DNA of 28,311 nucleotides from Paramacrobiotus richtersi (lineage: Eukaryota > Tardigrada > Eutardigrada > Parachela > Macrobiotidae): the NCBI GenBank assembly GCA_034698045.1, contig JAQGAU010000424.1, positions 1-28,311 of the forward strand, in the 5' to 3' direction. The position numbers were made by a program, and so were the translations under genes. The notes under the pieces were generated by a model. It saw nothing but the letters and a program-made list of their open reading frames with translations, did no database searches and was not told the DNA's origin. Positions 11,518 to 23,089 of the stretch are shown here, piece by piece; positions within the stretch are counted from its first letter, which is position 1, and every line of letters begins with the position of its first letter.

Positions 11518-13337
11518 CGTTGTACGGTGACTAGTATCCGCTCATAAAGAATACTCTAACAATAAGAGCGATCCATCGAGTGTGCTGATTAACATATTAA
11601 TACGACCAAACGAGACCCAAACTAAACTGTATCCACCCAATTTACTCCATTCTCTCAATCACTGATGGCAATTAACTAATTAAAACTATAACGGCAATTA
11701 ATGAATTGAATAATAAGATCATAACGGCCAGCTCAATAATAAATCTAGTGCATAAACCATTTCCAGCCATGCGTTACTGCTGGTGCTTACCGTACGGGCC
11801 AAAGCACCGTCACATCGGAACGGCACTTTATGAGGTGCACAGCCCCAGTTTTATTCCGAGCAATGAGCTTGACCTTTTCTGTCTCAGACCGCGTCTGAGA
11901 GCAGTTGTTGCAACATTGTTACAAGGTCAAGTACCCGTAGATGTCTTCCGGCTATAGTGTCGGTTTTTCTTTCGCTTTCTCTTTCACAGCTGTGCGAGCG
12001 CAAGTTTTCTGATTAATCACAATTGGATCTTTGCAGTTACCGCGTATTGCACTGTAGTAATGAATTAGATTATTAGACATAACAAAAGGAACATGAAAAA
12101 GTTCATCAGCGTCTAGATCATGTATGTTGTTAGCAGCTTGTTGTCATGTCACAACGGTTTACACATTATTTCATTATACAATCAACAACATGTTCTTATC
12201 GTATATGATCGAAATAGTACGATCACAGCATACTGCGTACATGAACGACTCTTTTGCATAAGAAATACCGTCGAACTTAAATGTGCTAACAACGCAACAT
12301 TCCTCTAAGGCAAAACAAAAGATCCAGAAAATGGAACGCGTGTTCACTTTTGTTCAGGTTTAGTGTTTTGGTATGCTTAATATACAGCTAATTTCAGATG
12401 GTATTTTTAATGCAAAGTGGGAATTACGTGTTATACTAGCAGGTCCCGCAAACTTTTGCATGAGCGACTGAATAACTATCCCTTCCGGGATTGCCGTCCC
12501 TAAGTCTGAGTTTATTCATCAGTCGCCAAGCAAGTAAGAGGCACTCATGGACTAGGGGAAGAGACACCACAACACCAGCAAATACAAACCACAAGGGACA
12601 AACAGCACACCACAGATTTGAGATTAGACTTGCATCACTTACAGCACTAAGTCGAACCTTAGCACTAAACCACAACCCTGCTGAAATGTTTCCGTATGAT
12701 TGTTTTTGATTTCAAGAACAGAAGCTACACGGTACCAGAGCACAATATACGGCACACATTGTTGCACAAATTACCCCTAAAGGGCACAGCATCTTCCTAG
12801 CAATCAATATTGTTTTTTAGGATTCACTTGGTCATTCCGCGTCTGCATGCTAGTTTTAAGATTTTTTTAACGTTTCTGAATTTTGAAGCCTCGGATAGTT
12901 CCCTTGTAAGTCAGTACTTCTATAAAGTTTACGCTGCTGACTTTGGCCTTTTACCTACCATGTAGGCAAACAAGATCGGATCGATACGTGTGTGCATGTT
13001 GTTTCGTTGCGGCTTCTGGTAATTACTGCATATAGGTCGGCTGTTTGTCAAACTTCCGGCGTAATATGAAGTCGCTTACATTTGGTCATTCATTTGGTCA
13101 TTCTATATTCATTCACTGTTTGGCGTACCTACTCTTGATTGCATGAGTTCGATTCGTTACTACACCGTAGACGCCGACGTAATAACTACGCTATACACGG
13201 AGTACTCCACAACAACCAGCTCTGTGTCGATTTGCTTCGAATTCAAAACAACAAGGAATCAGTACAGTACATGACCCTCAAACGTTCTGCATGGGAATAG
13301 AGAACACTGAATCTAAAGCATTTCGCGGAACAAAAAA
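11518..13337. other. Intergenic region between the mucin-like gene and the GPCR gene
   Basis: Only short ORFs without recognisable domains or consistent splice sites occur here. The two flanking genes are divergent, so upstream regulatory DNA of both should lie in this stretch. A small inverted repeat, TCTCAGAC-CGC-GTCTGAGA, sits at 11882-11900. No transposon or RNA gene is evident. Confidence 0.5.
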
Positions 13338-14414
13338 ATGCCAGTTCATAACGATAGTATGCGCTTAAATGCTTCTGCACTATTCGCCAATACAACATCG
13401 ATGCTGAATGCGAATATCTGGGTGACATACCACAACATTCTGATACTTTGGGGAACGGTCAGTCTTACAACATTCATAACCGCGACAATCCTTTTTTCTC
13501 TGCTGTTAGTGGTAACAGTCTCCCTGAGAGTTCATCGTCGCGGTTCTGGCATCCTAATCATCCACCTCGTCATCATCGAAACCCTGATCGTCGCGATTCT
13601 CCTTCCATTTCAATTCCTCACCGTCTACATCGGCCAGTTCCACATCATCCACCCCGGACACTGCATCTACATCAAAGTTATCTTCCAGATCGTAATGCAA
13701 GCAGGGAACTACGCCAATCTGATCCTCTGCGTTAACCGTTACATCGCCGCATGTCATCACAACAGTTACGACAAGTGGAGTAATCGGCGAGCTTTAACTG
13801 GATTAATTTGTCTCGCATGGATAATACCCATGGCTATCAGCGTACCCGATGGACTGGAGGATTCGTATAAGCTGGTCCCTCCTTGGAATGCTTGCGGTGC
13901 GGGGAAGACGAAAACCAATGGGTGGATCTTGATCCGCGTGGCTTTGTTGATTCCAGTTGGAAATTACGTCCCAATGGTTCTTACGCTCGCACTGTATGTT
14001 ATCCTGTTCACTAGGATGAAGTTGCGTATTGTGAATGTTTCGAATGAGGCTGAAGCAAACGTCATCCACAGGAGAAAACGAAGATTATTGCAAACGGCGA
14101 AGATACTGTTTGGATCGATGGTTTCGTACTGCTTAGCTTATTTCTGTATACAGTTGGTGTTTTACTTGCTGAGACCCTCGGATTTTAAGGAAGTCGTTAT
14201 TCTCTGGACACGGATCGTGCATATCTGTGCTTACGCTGCGACACCGGTGGGTAGACAACAGCGGCGAAGATTATGGACTGCGAGTGTCGCTTTTTATTGT
14301 GAATTTTTGTAGGTACTGTTTTTCATGGTCAACCTGGAATACCGCATCCGATTACAAGAGATTCTGACGGGCCGATCCGAACGTCCGTCTGAAAGTAGTG
14401 GACAAAGAACATAG
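13338..14414 (+). CDS. Rhodopsin-like (class A) orphan GPCR, two coding exons
   Basis: Exons 13338-14246 and 14313-14414 give 336 residues. Seven membrane segments are visible at about residues 38-63, 72-97, 109-136, 152-170, 196-226, 250-278 and 284-310. Cys109 at the top of TM3 and Cys186 in loop 2 form the usual disulfide pair. The N terminus has NAS and NTT sequons. TM3 ends in NRY (133-135) instead of DRY, and TM2 has Glu81 where Asp is usual. The first exon reads on to a stop at about 14312, but that version lacks a proper TM7 end. Splicing CCG/GTGGGTAG to TTTTTGTAG/GTACTG (66 nt, phase 0) gives TP-VLFFMVN followed by a helix 8, LEYRIRLQEIL, in the position of NPxxY and the amphipathic helix. 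The ATG at 13338 follows an A-rich leader. The ligand is unknown; peptide or small-molecule receptor cannot be decided from sequence. Confidence 0.85.
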
Positions 14415-15383
14415 AGTGGATAGCTAATTGTTAATTAAATCAAATCTACAGAATGTTAAATGCCATTGTACGTTAAATACCGCAGTGGACAATATGTAAG
14501 GTGATGTTTTGGTTACGAAGAGCAGGTCGCTGGCGTTCCGTAAATGTAAAAAACCAATCTTATCCAGCTGGTATGATGTTTAATTCGGGCTGCTACAGTA
14601 TATTAACGTAACAATGTGTTTTGCTGTTTGCTTGATTAACTGGCGTTCCAAACCATGATCAGTACAATCACGAAGTACTGTACGTATGGTAATGTGAAGA
14701 CTGACTCTGAGTCTGGATTCGCTTCGAAATATGTCGTTTCTTTAACCGTCGGTGGTTTGTTACGGGCTCATTACACCGAAACTGCATCTGTTAGTACGCG
14801 AAAGCATAGTTCAGCCGCGTGGCAAAAAGCCATTGTTACGTACAGACCGATACGTACGCAAATGCCAGCATTGTACTGTTACATGTATGGTGGCTGTTTT
14901 ACTGACGCTTCCTCAACATTATACAAGTTATTGCAACTCGAAGATTTTAGGCTTCGGTGCTAAAAATGTATACACTTTTCTTATATCCCAGAATCCTTAA
15001 GTGCAGTTAATATTCTGACAAAGTTACAATTTGAATTAGGTACTAACTATATCACACAAAAAGAACAGTTCTGAACGTAGTCGAACAACAGAAACGACAA
15101 CAGATGGTTCGCATTTGTACACAGTGATTTCATGGAGTTGTTGTGCAAGCATCCTAAAACTAGCGATTCGTACGTTTTACATAACTTCTGTACTGATTAT
15201 GGCAAAAGAGAGACATAATATTATTGCAGTCCGTCCGCGCTGTGCGGGATGTCTGTTCTTACAGAAACGATTTACAGGTATGTTGCTGGAATGTGTCTTG
15301 CTAACTCGACTGACATGTGATCGATCAGTTTTTTCAAGGAAAACGTACTAACTCTTGTACGGACAATAACCCATCTGTCCAGC
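14415..15383. other. Intergenic region, no gene recognised
   Basis: A 102-codon ORF (14655-14963, plus) and shorter ones exist, but they show no domain, no signal peptide and no convincing splice sites. It probably holds the 3' end of the GPCR transcript and distal upstream DNA of the next gene. Confidence 0.5.
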
Positions 15384-15482
15384 TGTCAAACATGATTCAC
15401 ACGGGTTTGCGTACCGTTCTACCTCAAAACCGGTAGGAAAATTGTTCCTAAGGCGCGCATAAATCTCATAATAAAAAAGCAT
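15384..15482 (+). promoter_or_regulatory. Conserved upstream block of the first nine-exon gene
   Basis: This block matches 18496-18590 upstream of the duplicate gene. Shared words, in order, are TGTCAAACATGATT, CCTCAAAACCGGTAG and AAATTGTTCCTAAGG, followed by an AT-rich stretch. Nearby DNA between the genes is not obviously alike. Position (52-151 bp before the ATG) and conservation suggest a proximal promoter, with the AT-rich end (ATAATAAAAAAG) a possible TATA-like site. Confidence 0.55.
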
Positions 15483-15534
15483 GATGAATTGTGGTCTCAA
15501 CAGTCGGCATCATTCAGTTGTATCCAACAGAACA

Positions 15535-17452
15535 ATGCTGCTGTTTATCGCATTTTTGGCCCTCGCTGGCTCCTCTCTGGGAGGTAAGCTTGAAAAGACG
15601 AAGCACATAAAACTGGAGAAACGGAAAATTCGTTAGTATTACCGCGTTTTCTAGATGAGAAATTTTCCGACTCTTATCGAATCGAGATCGAGCTGCTCCA
15701 GCTGGAGACGGGTGGTGTTGACGAGAGGAATACGAAATGCGACATTGGAGTGCTCACATGTGATCCCCACATCGCTGCATTTATTGACATGTAAGGATGG
15801 TTTTTCAAGTTGCCGTAGCGCGTTTTCATTCACTTTTACTTTGTCTTCCAGAGATACGCCGTCCAAGCCATTTGTGTCGGCTGAAAAGCACGCCATCGTT
15901 TTCAAAGGAATTAACACCGACAACGCGGCAGTCAACACCATTGTGGCTAAAGATGTGTGTGGCGGTGCCACTAATGTAAGATTGCGGTTTGACAGCTTCA
16001 GTGACTGATTTCCTGTATAAAAATGTTTTCCATTCAGAATGTGACGCTCCGGGCTTATGTGTACGACGATGAAACTAGAAGCGGGCACAGGAGAATCGAC
16101 GACTTCGACTGCAGCTTTACCGTTGCTCCAAAAGATGTTGTTGGGAAGTTGATTGGGGGAAGCACTACATGGGGAGCATCAGTCAAATGCATCGCTAAAA
16201 CACTTCCACAAAAGCATCGGTATGTTTACATAATATGTACAATCATGAAATTGTACATAACATTAGAATATCAGCTGGCAGATCGTACAAAAACAACGTA
16301 ACGGAATTAACGCCGTATAATTTCTCGGATCATTACAGTTACGTTGAAAATACGCAACATGCGTGCGGCGCACAAATCTTAGGGTGATGTAATACGTGAA
16401 AATACAGAATTACATAGTCATAGGTATTAACTCAGAGTCTCGGATAAACTCTAGCATTTCAGCAGTTGCAGTAGTATATGCGTGTTATGTAGGATGCGTA
16501 AATGTCATAAACTGTACATGCATGTATGTAGTGATAATATTCTGGCATACATAAAAACATTTTGTGTTACAGACTCACTGCTCGTATGCGTGCATACAAC
16601 AACAACGTACCCAATTGCCGAATCGACGATGACAGTACGCATACTATACCCAGCTATATCATCCTCCTATGAATGACAATGTGAGTCGATGTTCATTGTA
16701 GTGTTATCACTGCAACAAGTATGGATCCGAGGCACGAAAGCGCCAAAAGTGGTCGTGTTCCAGCCGAACCAGCATCCCAACATCCGGCTAGAAATCGATC
16801 TGACCGAGCTGACCAATCCGGCCAGCGTGACGCAAAAGGGAGCACCCTGTACAGCTGACAATGGTCCGTGCCATCCGCTGTTCATGGTCCGACTCGACAC
16901 GTAAGGAACAACTGTCACCGATTGACGCTGTATTCGGTTTTAATGTTTCATATCATAGGGACACGCCTATGACGAAACCCGATCGAACCCTAGCCGATGC
17001 AGCTAGTTTCTCCCAGCTAGTCAAGTTCTCCCAAATCAGTTCCCCGAAGCTGGACGGTAACACGGTGTTTCGAGACATCTGTGGCGGAGCTCTGAACGTA
17101 GGATTTGCCCTGTTTGATGCCTAAAAACGAGAACATTAACATCGATTTTTAGTGGGTTATGTTGAGGGTTATCGTCAAGAACTCTCCTGGCGGTGACGTA
17201 GCAAACTGGAGAAACCATCCTACGATCGAGGATTTTGAATGTATCAGCCGGATTGATTACTCTACAGTGGCCAGTTCGAGGGAGGCAGCCACGTGGGGTC
17301 CTATCCAATCGTGTATCCATCTCAATCCCAGTGACATTGCGTAAGAGATGCCTGTCTGTTTGCGTTTTCCATCTAGAAATCGGTGTTATTTTTGTAGACT
17401 GCAGTTTCGTGTTCGGGCATACGACATCCCCTTGGATCAGTGTGTAGTCTAG
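15535..17452 (+). CDS. Secreted protein of unknown family, two homologous domains (copy A)
   Basis: Exons are 15535-15583, 15655-15790, 15852-15975, 16038-16219, 16573-16634, 16702-16900, 16959-17097, 17153-17340 and 17398-17452, giving 377 residues. Residues 1-16 (MLLFIAFLALAGSSLG) are a signal peptide. Two domains follow, about 17-184 and 185-377, related to each other. Each has an opening amphipathic strand (SYRIEIELLQLE / NIRLEIDLTEL), DTPxxKP, a K/RD-[V/I]-CGGA-x-N signature, a strand ending in I[D/E]DF[D/E]C, WG-xxx-C, and R-[M/V]-RAY near the end. Introns fall at matching places and phases in both halves. The beta-rich layout with paired Cys loosely recalls the C2-like N-terminal (MNNL) domain of Notch ligands; that is a weak guess and no DSL or EGF repeats are present. 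It ends just after the last Cys, 12 residues shorter than copy B. Confidence 0.8.
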
Positions 17453-18495
17453 AATTGCGAGAGCCTGCTGGTTTATATCCTCACTAGATCGTTACTGGAT
17501 TTGGTTTTACTTCGTTCTTATGTAGTTACTGTACTTTGGAAGATTCTTAGCGCTGCGGCCTTCTCTACTTTCGACTATCTGTGCGAACGTGTGCCGCTTT
17601 AATGAACAAGTGTCAAGTAAACATAATGCGCACGATTGACTCCGATTTGAAGTAAAAGTTTGCTGGCATAACCGACACAAGCAACCCAGCGTTCAGTTGC
17701 TTTTACATGTTCTACGTTGCTTTTTTGATTCTTTTGTTTTTTTCTAAACCTTGATCATTTACTGGCACAGGCCACCAAATCAAAAACTAGAGATGCAGAG
17801 GCACACGATAAAATTCTCCGTCAACATTCAAAAATCAGTTTCAGATATAAGGTATTGGTGGAGCTTGTCCGCTTTTGCTAGATTTCCCGTCTTCTTGACT
17901 CCTGTGCAAACGCATCGAGTGGTGTCTGTCTGGACGACTGAAGCCCTGTTCAGAGCACCATCCCTCAACGAGACATTTTGTTTGCCTTATGGACAATCCC
18001 AGATCGAAACTGCACTGCACACTTGCGCGCCCTTTGTTCTAAAGTGGATTTCCGGGCAGCACTTTGAAGAGGGTCGGCAGACGGGAAATAATGGCATTTA
18101 TAAATACGTACGTGTATCCTCTCATTTTGCCCTGTTTTTTGTACGGTTCGGTAGGTTTTTTTGACCACTACGGCACACAGAAAACAAAGAGTACCGCCAA
18201 GCCCGTACCATAGTGGGAAAATTCAGAACGACGTTGTACTGAACATATGTTGCAAGCACTTTGCTAACCAGTTCCTTGTACTCACTCCGGCGCCTGTCTT
18301 CTCCAGCGGAGTTTGTCCACTATATTCGGTGGACCTGGGAGTTCAATACAGTTTGCAGTTAAGCGCTCTGACCGGTTTGTTCAGGTGTGTGCTATAATAT
18401 GCGATTAAAACAAATAACTCAATTAATACGTGCTTAGTCAGTTACAGATGGAGAGCATACTAATTATTGTGCGGCCGATAAAGCATCCACGTAGT
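17453..18495. other. Intergenic region between the two nine-exon genes
   Basis: A 137-codon ORF at 17751-18164 (plus) is the longest. It shows no recognisable domain, secretion signal or splice sites, and no counterpart after the second gene. I treat it as chance, with low certainty. Nothing else was recognised. Confidence 0.45.
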
Positions 18496-18590
18496 TGTCA
18501 AACATGATTCTCATGGGCTTGCTTAACCTCAAAACCGGTAGAAAAATTGTTCCTAAGGCAAGCCTGAATCTATTAATGAAAAGGCATGGT
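18496..18590 (+). promoter_or_regulatory. Conserved upstream block of the second nine-exon gene
   Basis: This is the counterpart of 15384-15482, with TGTCAAACATGATT, CCTCAAAACCGGTAG and TTGTTCCTAAGG in the same order. It ends in TATTAATGAAAAG at about 18571, roughly 31 bp before a TCAGT at 18602 that could be an initiator. It is likely the proximal promoter, retained after gene duplication. Confidence 0.55.
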
Positions 18591-18661
18591 AAATTTCAGA
18601 TTCAGTGCTATGTTGCTGGTGGTTTCGACATAAGACAGCATTCCAGTGTCTGGTTATAACA

Positions 18662-20643
18662 ATGCTGTGCTTTGTCGTATTTCTAGCCATCGTCGGCTCC
18701 TGTCTGGGAGGTGAGCTTGAAATACGCAAAACTACATTATTTCAGTTAGGATTGTGGTAAAGCTTTGACTTTATCAGCAATATTGCGTTCTAGATGACAG
18801 ATTCTCCGACTCGTACCGAATCGAGATCGAATTGATCCAGCTGGAGACGAACGGTGTTGACGAGAACAACAAGAAATGCGACGCCGGAGGTGTGATTGGA
18901 CTCGGTCAATGTGACCCTGTTATTGTTGCATTCATTGACATGTAAGATATCTTCAAGAGAAACAGGAGAAACAATCGATTGTTTCTCCAGTGTACATACG
19001 GTAACATGTACATTAAACGTGTTGATGTAATGCGGAATACATATCCTAAATTGTCTTCCAGAGGTACGCCGTCCAAGCCGTTTGTTTCTGCTTCGACGAA
19101 CACTATCGTGTTTTCAAAGGATAATGTCGACAATCCCGTAGTCAATAAAGTTGTGGCGAAGGATGTCTGTGGTGGTGCCACCACCGTAAGAAGCGGTCTG
19201 ACAACTTTATAATAATATATAACTGATTTTCCACATATGTGTTCCATTTAGACTATTACGCTGCGGGCTTACGTGTACGACGCCGAGACTGATAAGAGCC
19301 AAAAGAGAATCGACGACTTTGATTGCAGCTTTGTCGTTGCACCAAAAGATGTCGCGGAGCTTGATCTGGGTGCGCACGCCAACTGGGGAATGCAAATAAA
19401 CTGCATCGCTAAAACACTGCCCCAGAAGCATAAGTATGTATTGCAATATAAACTATGAAGAAAAATCTTAACAGCGTTGATAGCAGAAAATGCCAGTAAT
19501 CAGATAAAAGGCGCGACATGGCCGGAAAATTCCTAAAAATATTGCAGTAGCAAAAATATGGACGTGGTGTCGAAGCGATGAACTATCAACTAGCCCTTGC
19601 ATTTCAGCTGATGCATCAGTAAAGAATTCGTAAATGCATGTGCTGGAAGTAACAATATTCTGGCATATACAGGTAAATGTTATTGTTGAAAGGTGTTTTA
19701 CATTTTAGACTCACAGCTCGCATGCGTGCATATAGCATCAATGTACCAAATTGCCGGATCGACGACGACAGTACGCATACTACACATTGCGTACTTTAGT
19801 AATTCTACCAAAACTGAATGCTACATGAGTCTCCATTGCAGTGTTCTCACTGCAACAGACGTGGATCCGAGGGATGAAAGCGCCAAAAGTAGTTCCGTTC
19901 CAGCCGAATCAGCGCCCAAACATCCGGTTAGAAGTCGGCTTCGTTCAGCTGACGAATCTTGCTGGCGTGACCCAAAAGGGAGCAGCCTGTGGGACTGGCA
20001 CTGCTCCGTGCCATCCGCTGTTGATGTTCCGACTCGACACGTGAGAGACGCCTGTGTATGGCGCTGTACTCGCTTCAATATTTCCTTATTGTAGTGACAC
20101 CCCTATGGCAAAACCCGACCGAACCGGAGCCGATACAGTCGGCTTCTTAGAGCTATCCAAGTTCAGCGCGACCAACTCTCCGAAACTGGATGATAAAACG
20201 GTGTTTCGGGACATCTGTGGCGGAGCTCTCAATGTAGGATTTGCCCTGTTTTGTGTCTAAATCGAGGACAATAACGTAGATTTTCAGTGGGTTATGGTAC
20301 GGGTGATCGTCAAGAACGCTCCTGGAATTGTCGACATCAAAAACTGGAACAACAATCCTACGATCGAGGACTTTGAATGTATCAGTCGGATTGATTACTC
20401 TACCATAGCCAATTCGAGGGAGGCGTCTAGTTGGGGCCCTACACAATCATGTATCCATCTTAATCCCAGTGATATTTCGTAAGTGATATTAAGCAGTTTA
20501 CGTTTTACATTATTTTGCAACAATAAAAGGTGTTATATTTTTGTTATAGGCTGCAGTTTCGTATTCGGGCCTACGCCATTCCCCCGGATCAATGCATGGT
20601 GGGGACATATACCTTTTTTAACAACGTTCCGGCTCAAGGCTGA
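18662..20643 (+). CDS. Secreted protein of unknown family, two homologous domains (copy B)
   Basis: Exons are 18662-18710, 18794-18941, 19062-19185, 19252-19433, 19709-19770, 19842-20040, 20095-20233, 20288-20478 and 20550-20643, giving 395 residues. The structure is exon-for-exon the same as the upstream gene, with identical phases (1, 2, 0, 2, 1, 2, 0, 2). The signal peptide is MLCFVVFLAIVGSCLG. Domain 1 carries DVCGGATT, RIDDFDCSF, WGMQINC and ARMRAY; domain 2 carries RDICGGALN, TIEDFECIS, WGPTQSC and RVRAY-equivalent RIRAY. The second exon is 12 nt longer than in copy A (extra Gly-rich residues before CDP). The C-terminal tail, GTYTFFNNVPAQG, is absent from copy A. Function is unknown; secretion and many paired Cys suggest an extracellular beta-sandwich protein. 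Confidence 0.82.
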
Positions 20644-21689
20644 TCATTTACAGTAAATCTCTAGAAGATTGTGACTTCAGTTTCACGTCGTTTTCATGAA
20701 GTTAGTTTGACTCCTGATTGGTGCTTAAGATTTTGCCATGTCGGCTGTTACGGGTATGAAGATTCTGTGAACCGGTATTAAATCTAAATGATCAATTATA
20801 CCGGCTAAGTAACTCGCAGATAATGGTAAGGAGCATTTTGCCGGCACAACTAGTATACGTGTGACAGTTCTTCATTGACTTGTTCGTTGCGCTTGACAGT
20901 CTCGTTCACTGAAGCTTCGTACCCTTGAACTTTTGTTTCCTGAGATCTTTGGTCTTCAAGTCGAAACGAAGTGGTAAAGAAGTACATGATGATGAGATGC
21001 GCGGCCGTTGCATGTTCGCAGCAACTGAGCTAAATAAATTATGAATGACATGATGCTACGATCCAAGAACATTCGTTCACGATAAGTGGTCCAACTTAAT
21101 CAAGGAACAACAACCGGAAACTGGTCAAAACTGGTTAAGTCGGAATGTCCAAAAAAACAAGGGCATACAGTTATGCCACACCCAACTTCCACTTAGTGTC
21201 GGTCTCTCTCGGAAATCGTAGCTAAAGATAGTGCGAAAATTAACAACTACAGTATGCCCCATAATTCAATCCATTTGTCGAAGGTTTGTTTGTTTTTTAG
21301 CATGTAAAAGGTTGATTCTATCAATGCATGCAGAAATTGCTGATGTTCTACACGCACGTAAATATCTAATGGTTTAAAGGTATTGCAATAAATTAATGGA
21401 TTAAACTGGTTTTTTGGTTAGGCACGCGATAATTTTTTTGGTCTTTTGAAAATTCTGAATAAAGCTGCGCATAAATTTGATCAGGACGTTGAGCTGTCAT
21501 TGGACCAGTTAACACACTTCAATCGTATACTACCACTGCTGCGAAGTGTAACTTGGGACGAAACTCGGAAAGGTAAACAATCAATATTTAAAACATTCTG
21601 CGATTTCTCGCTGTAGTTGACCACTCGTGCAGCATACGCAATATCAAGCAGTTCCGTCTTGATAAAATATTCATCGGTTCTAATTACAG
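20644..21689. other. Intergenic region, no gene recognised
   Basis: It should contain the 3' end of copy B (possible AATAAA near 21033) and the start of the block duplicated upstream of the CBM14 genes. No ORF, RNA gene or transposon signature was seen. Confidence 0.5.
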
Positions 21690-22066
21690 TAATGAGAAGT
21701 CAATTAAGTCAGTTAGTTACAGATTAATGAGCTCAAGGTCGCGATCACAATTAGACGTCGAACGGCCGTTACGCTGTTCGCTAATGTCGGACGAATTGGA
21801 AGACAACAAAGCTAAAATGACTGACATTGTCACACTGGCCATGAATCCGTTGCCTCTCTCATCATGATGCATAATAAGGCGGATCAACCCAAATTATGAC
21901 TGCACAGTAACTGAAGTAATCAAAACGGCGCAAGAAACTGAATGCAATGGTAAATGGATTAATGAATTAAATTCGAGCATGACACATACTGTACTGCCTT
22001 GGATTTGCTTTGATACACGGTTAACGACGTCCCGCAGCCATTTTGGTCTAATTAATATGTAAAGTG

Positions 22067-22247
22067 CACGTTTAATTTCACTTATGCAACAAAATGTAGA
22101 TGGCAGATATGGCCGTCCATAGTCTCCATACCACCATTACCGTGTCAGCCGGAAGTGAACGTTCGCGCCAAGTGCGGACAGAATCTAGTGTCGAGTATTT
22201 CCACTGAACTATAAAAATCGTAAGTTTTCAAGCATTTTCATCAGTTC
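22067..22247 (+). promoter_or_regulatory. Core promoter of the first CBM14 gene: TATA box and TCAGT initiator
   Basis: TATAAAAA at 22210-22217 lies 31 bp before TCAGT at 22241, the arrangement of a classic TATA/initiator promoter. The ATG follows 63 bp later. The upstream part (CACTTATGCAAC, AATGTAGATGGC, TTCGCGCCAA) is conserved with the second gene, so it likely includes shared enhancer sites. Confidence 0.7.
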
Positions 22248-22303
22248 GTTCGAGCATCTGTGTCTTAACAGCTTCAAGTTCACACTCCGTCCAAATAAGA
22301 ACC

Positions 22304-23089
22304 ATGAAATCCGTTCTCGTACTTCTTGCAGTTGTGGCCGTGGCTTCCGCCGCCAGCCTTAAGGTAAGTTACTACCTTTCCTGATCCCAACATAATAATT
22401 TCTGACATTCACCTGTTAGAAAACATTTGCATATATGACCAGATTGGTAAGGCAAAGCTAGATAATTCTTTATTTATAAAATTTACGCCTGCTCACAGGC
22501 TAAGCGTGCTGTGAAGACCCAAAATCCTCTGCCATTCGCTGCTTTGGACCAGCTGCGCGGCCGCACCAGGCTGTCCGTTCCTGATCAGTTCAACCTGATC
22601 GCAACCGCCCGCGCCGGCCAGGACTATCCCAATTTAGTGTCCATCCCGCAGACCAGCTTTGACTGCGGCAGCACACATCAACCGGGATTCTACGCCGACA
22701 CCAGCTCAGAGGCTCGCTGTCAGGGTAAGAACATCAGCGAAACCAGAATATGAGTCAAACCAAGTTAACCGTCATCTGTTGCAGTGTTCCACCGTTGCGA
22801 CATCAACGGTAACCAGACTTCGTACCTGTGCCCGAACATGAGCCTGTTCAACCAGATCACGCTGACCTGCAGCTGGTTCTTCGACGTGGACTGCTCCAAG
22901 ACCGCTGCCCTCTACGACTACTCCAACAGCCGCCTCTACCAGGGCGCCAACGTTCCTCTTCTTGACGATGTCATTCGTAAAATAACCGGTGCTGTTGCTG
23001 CTGGCCGCGTCGAGGTTGCTGAGCCCGTTGAAGCTGCCGCCGAACCGGCTCCTGAAGCTGCTGCTGAAGCCGAAGCAGTAGCTGAATAA
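22304..23089 (+). CDS. Secreted CBM14 (peritrophin-A) chitin-binding protein, copy 1
   Basis: Exons 22304-22363, 22499-22724 and 22785-23089 encode 196 residues. The signal peptide MKSVLVLLAVVAVASA is followed by a basic AKR and a 50-residue stretch of unknown role. One CBM14 domain has all six Cys: C76, C94, C100, C111, C124 and C132. It shows the family pattern C-x-PGFYAD-x-RC-x-FHRC-x-YLCP-x-LFN-x-C-x-DC. The last 34 residues are Ala/Glu/Pro/Val repeats, common in cuticle proteins. CBM14 binds chitin in cuticle or peritrophic matrix, so a structural cuticle role is likely. Two sequons (NQT, NMS) are present. Introns are phase 0 and phase 1. AATAAA overlaps the stop codon at 23085-23090, probably by chance. 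Confidence 0.9.

Noticed and set aside
12436..12675. 79-codon minus-strand ORF with a hydrophobic stretch, considered as first exon of the mucin-like gene
   Set aside because: It begins with TTG rather than ATG, and no ATG-bearing exon with the right phase could be joined; the exon at 11517-11421 fits better.
13141..13170. Possible tRNA B-box-like GAGTTCGATTCG
   Set aside because: No cloverleaf, A box or acceptor stem could be paired around it.
13554..13760. Acidic minus-strand ORF over the GPCR
   Set aside because: Antisense shadow of the receptor exon, rich in Asp/Glu because it opposes hydrophobic codons.
17751..18164. 137-codon plus-strand ORF between the nine-exon genes
   Set aside because: No recognisable domain, signal peptide, splice signal or duplicate counterpart; plausible as chance.
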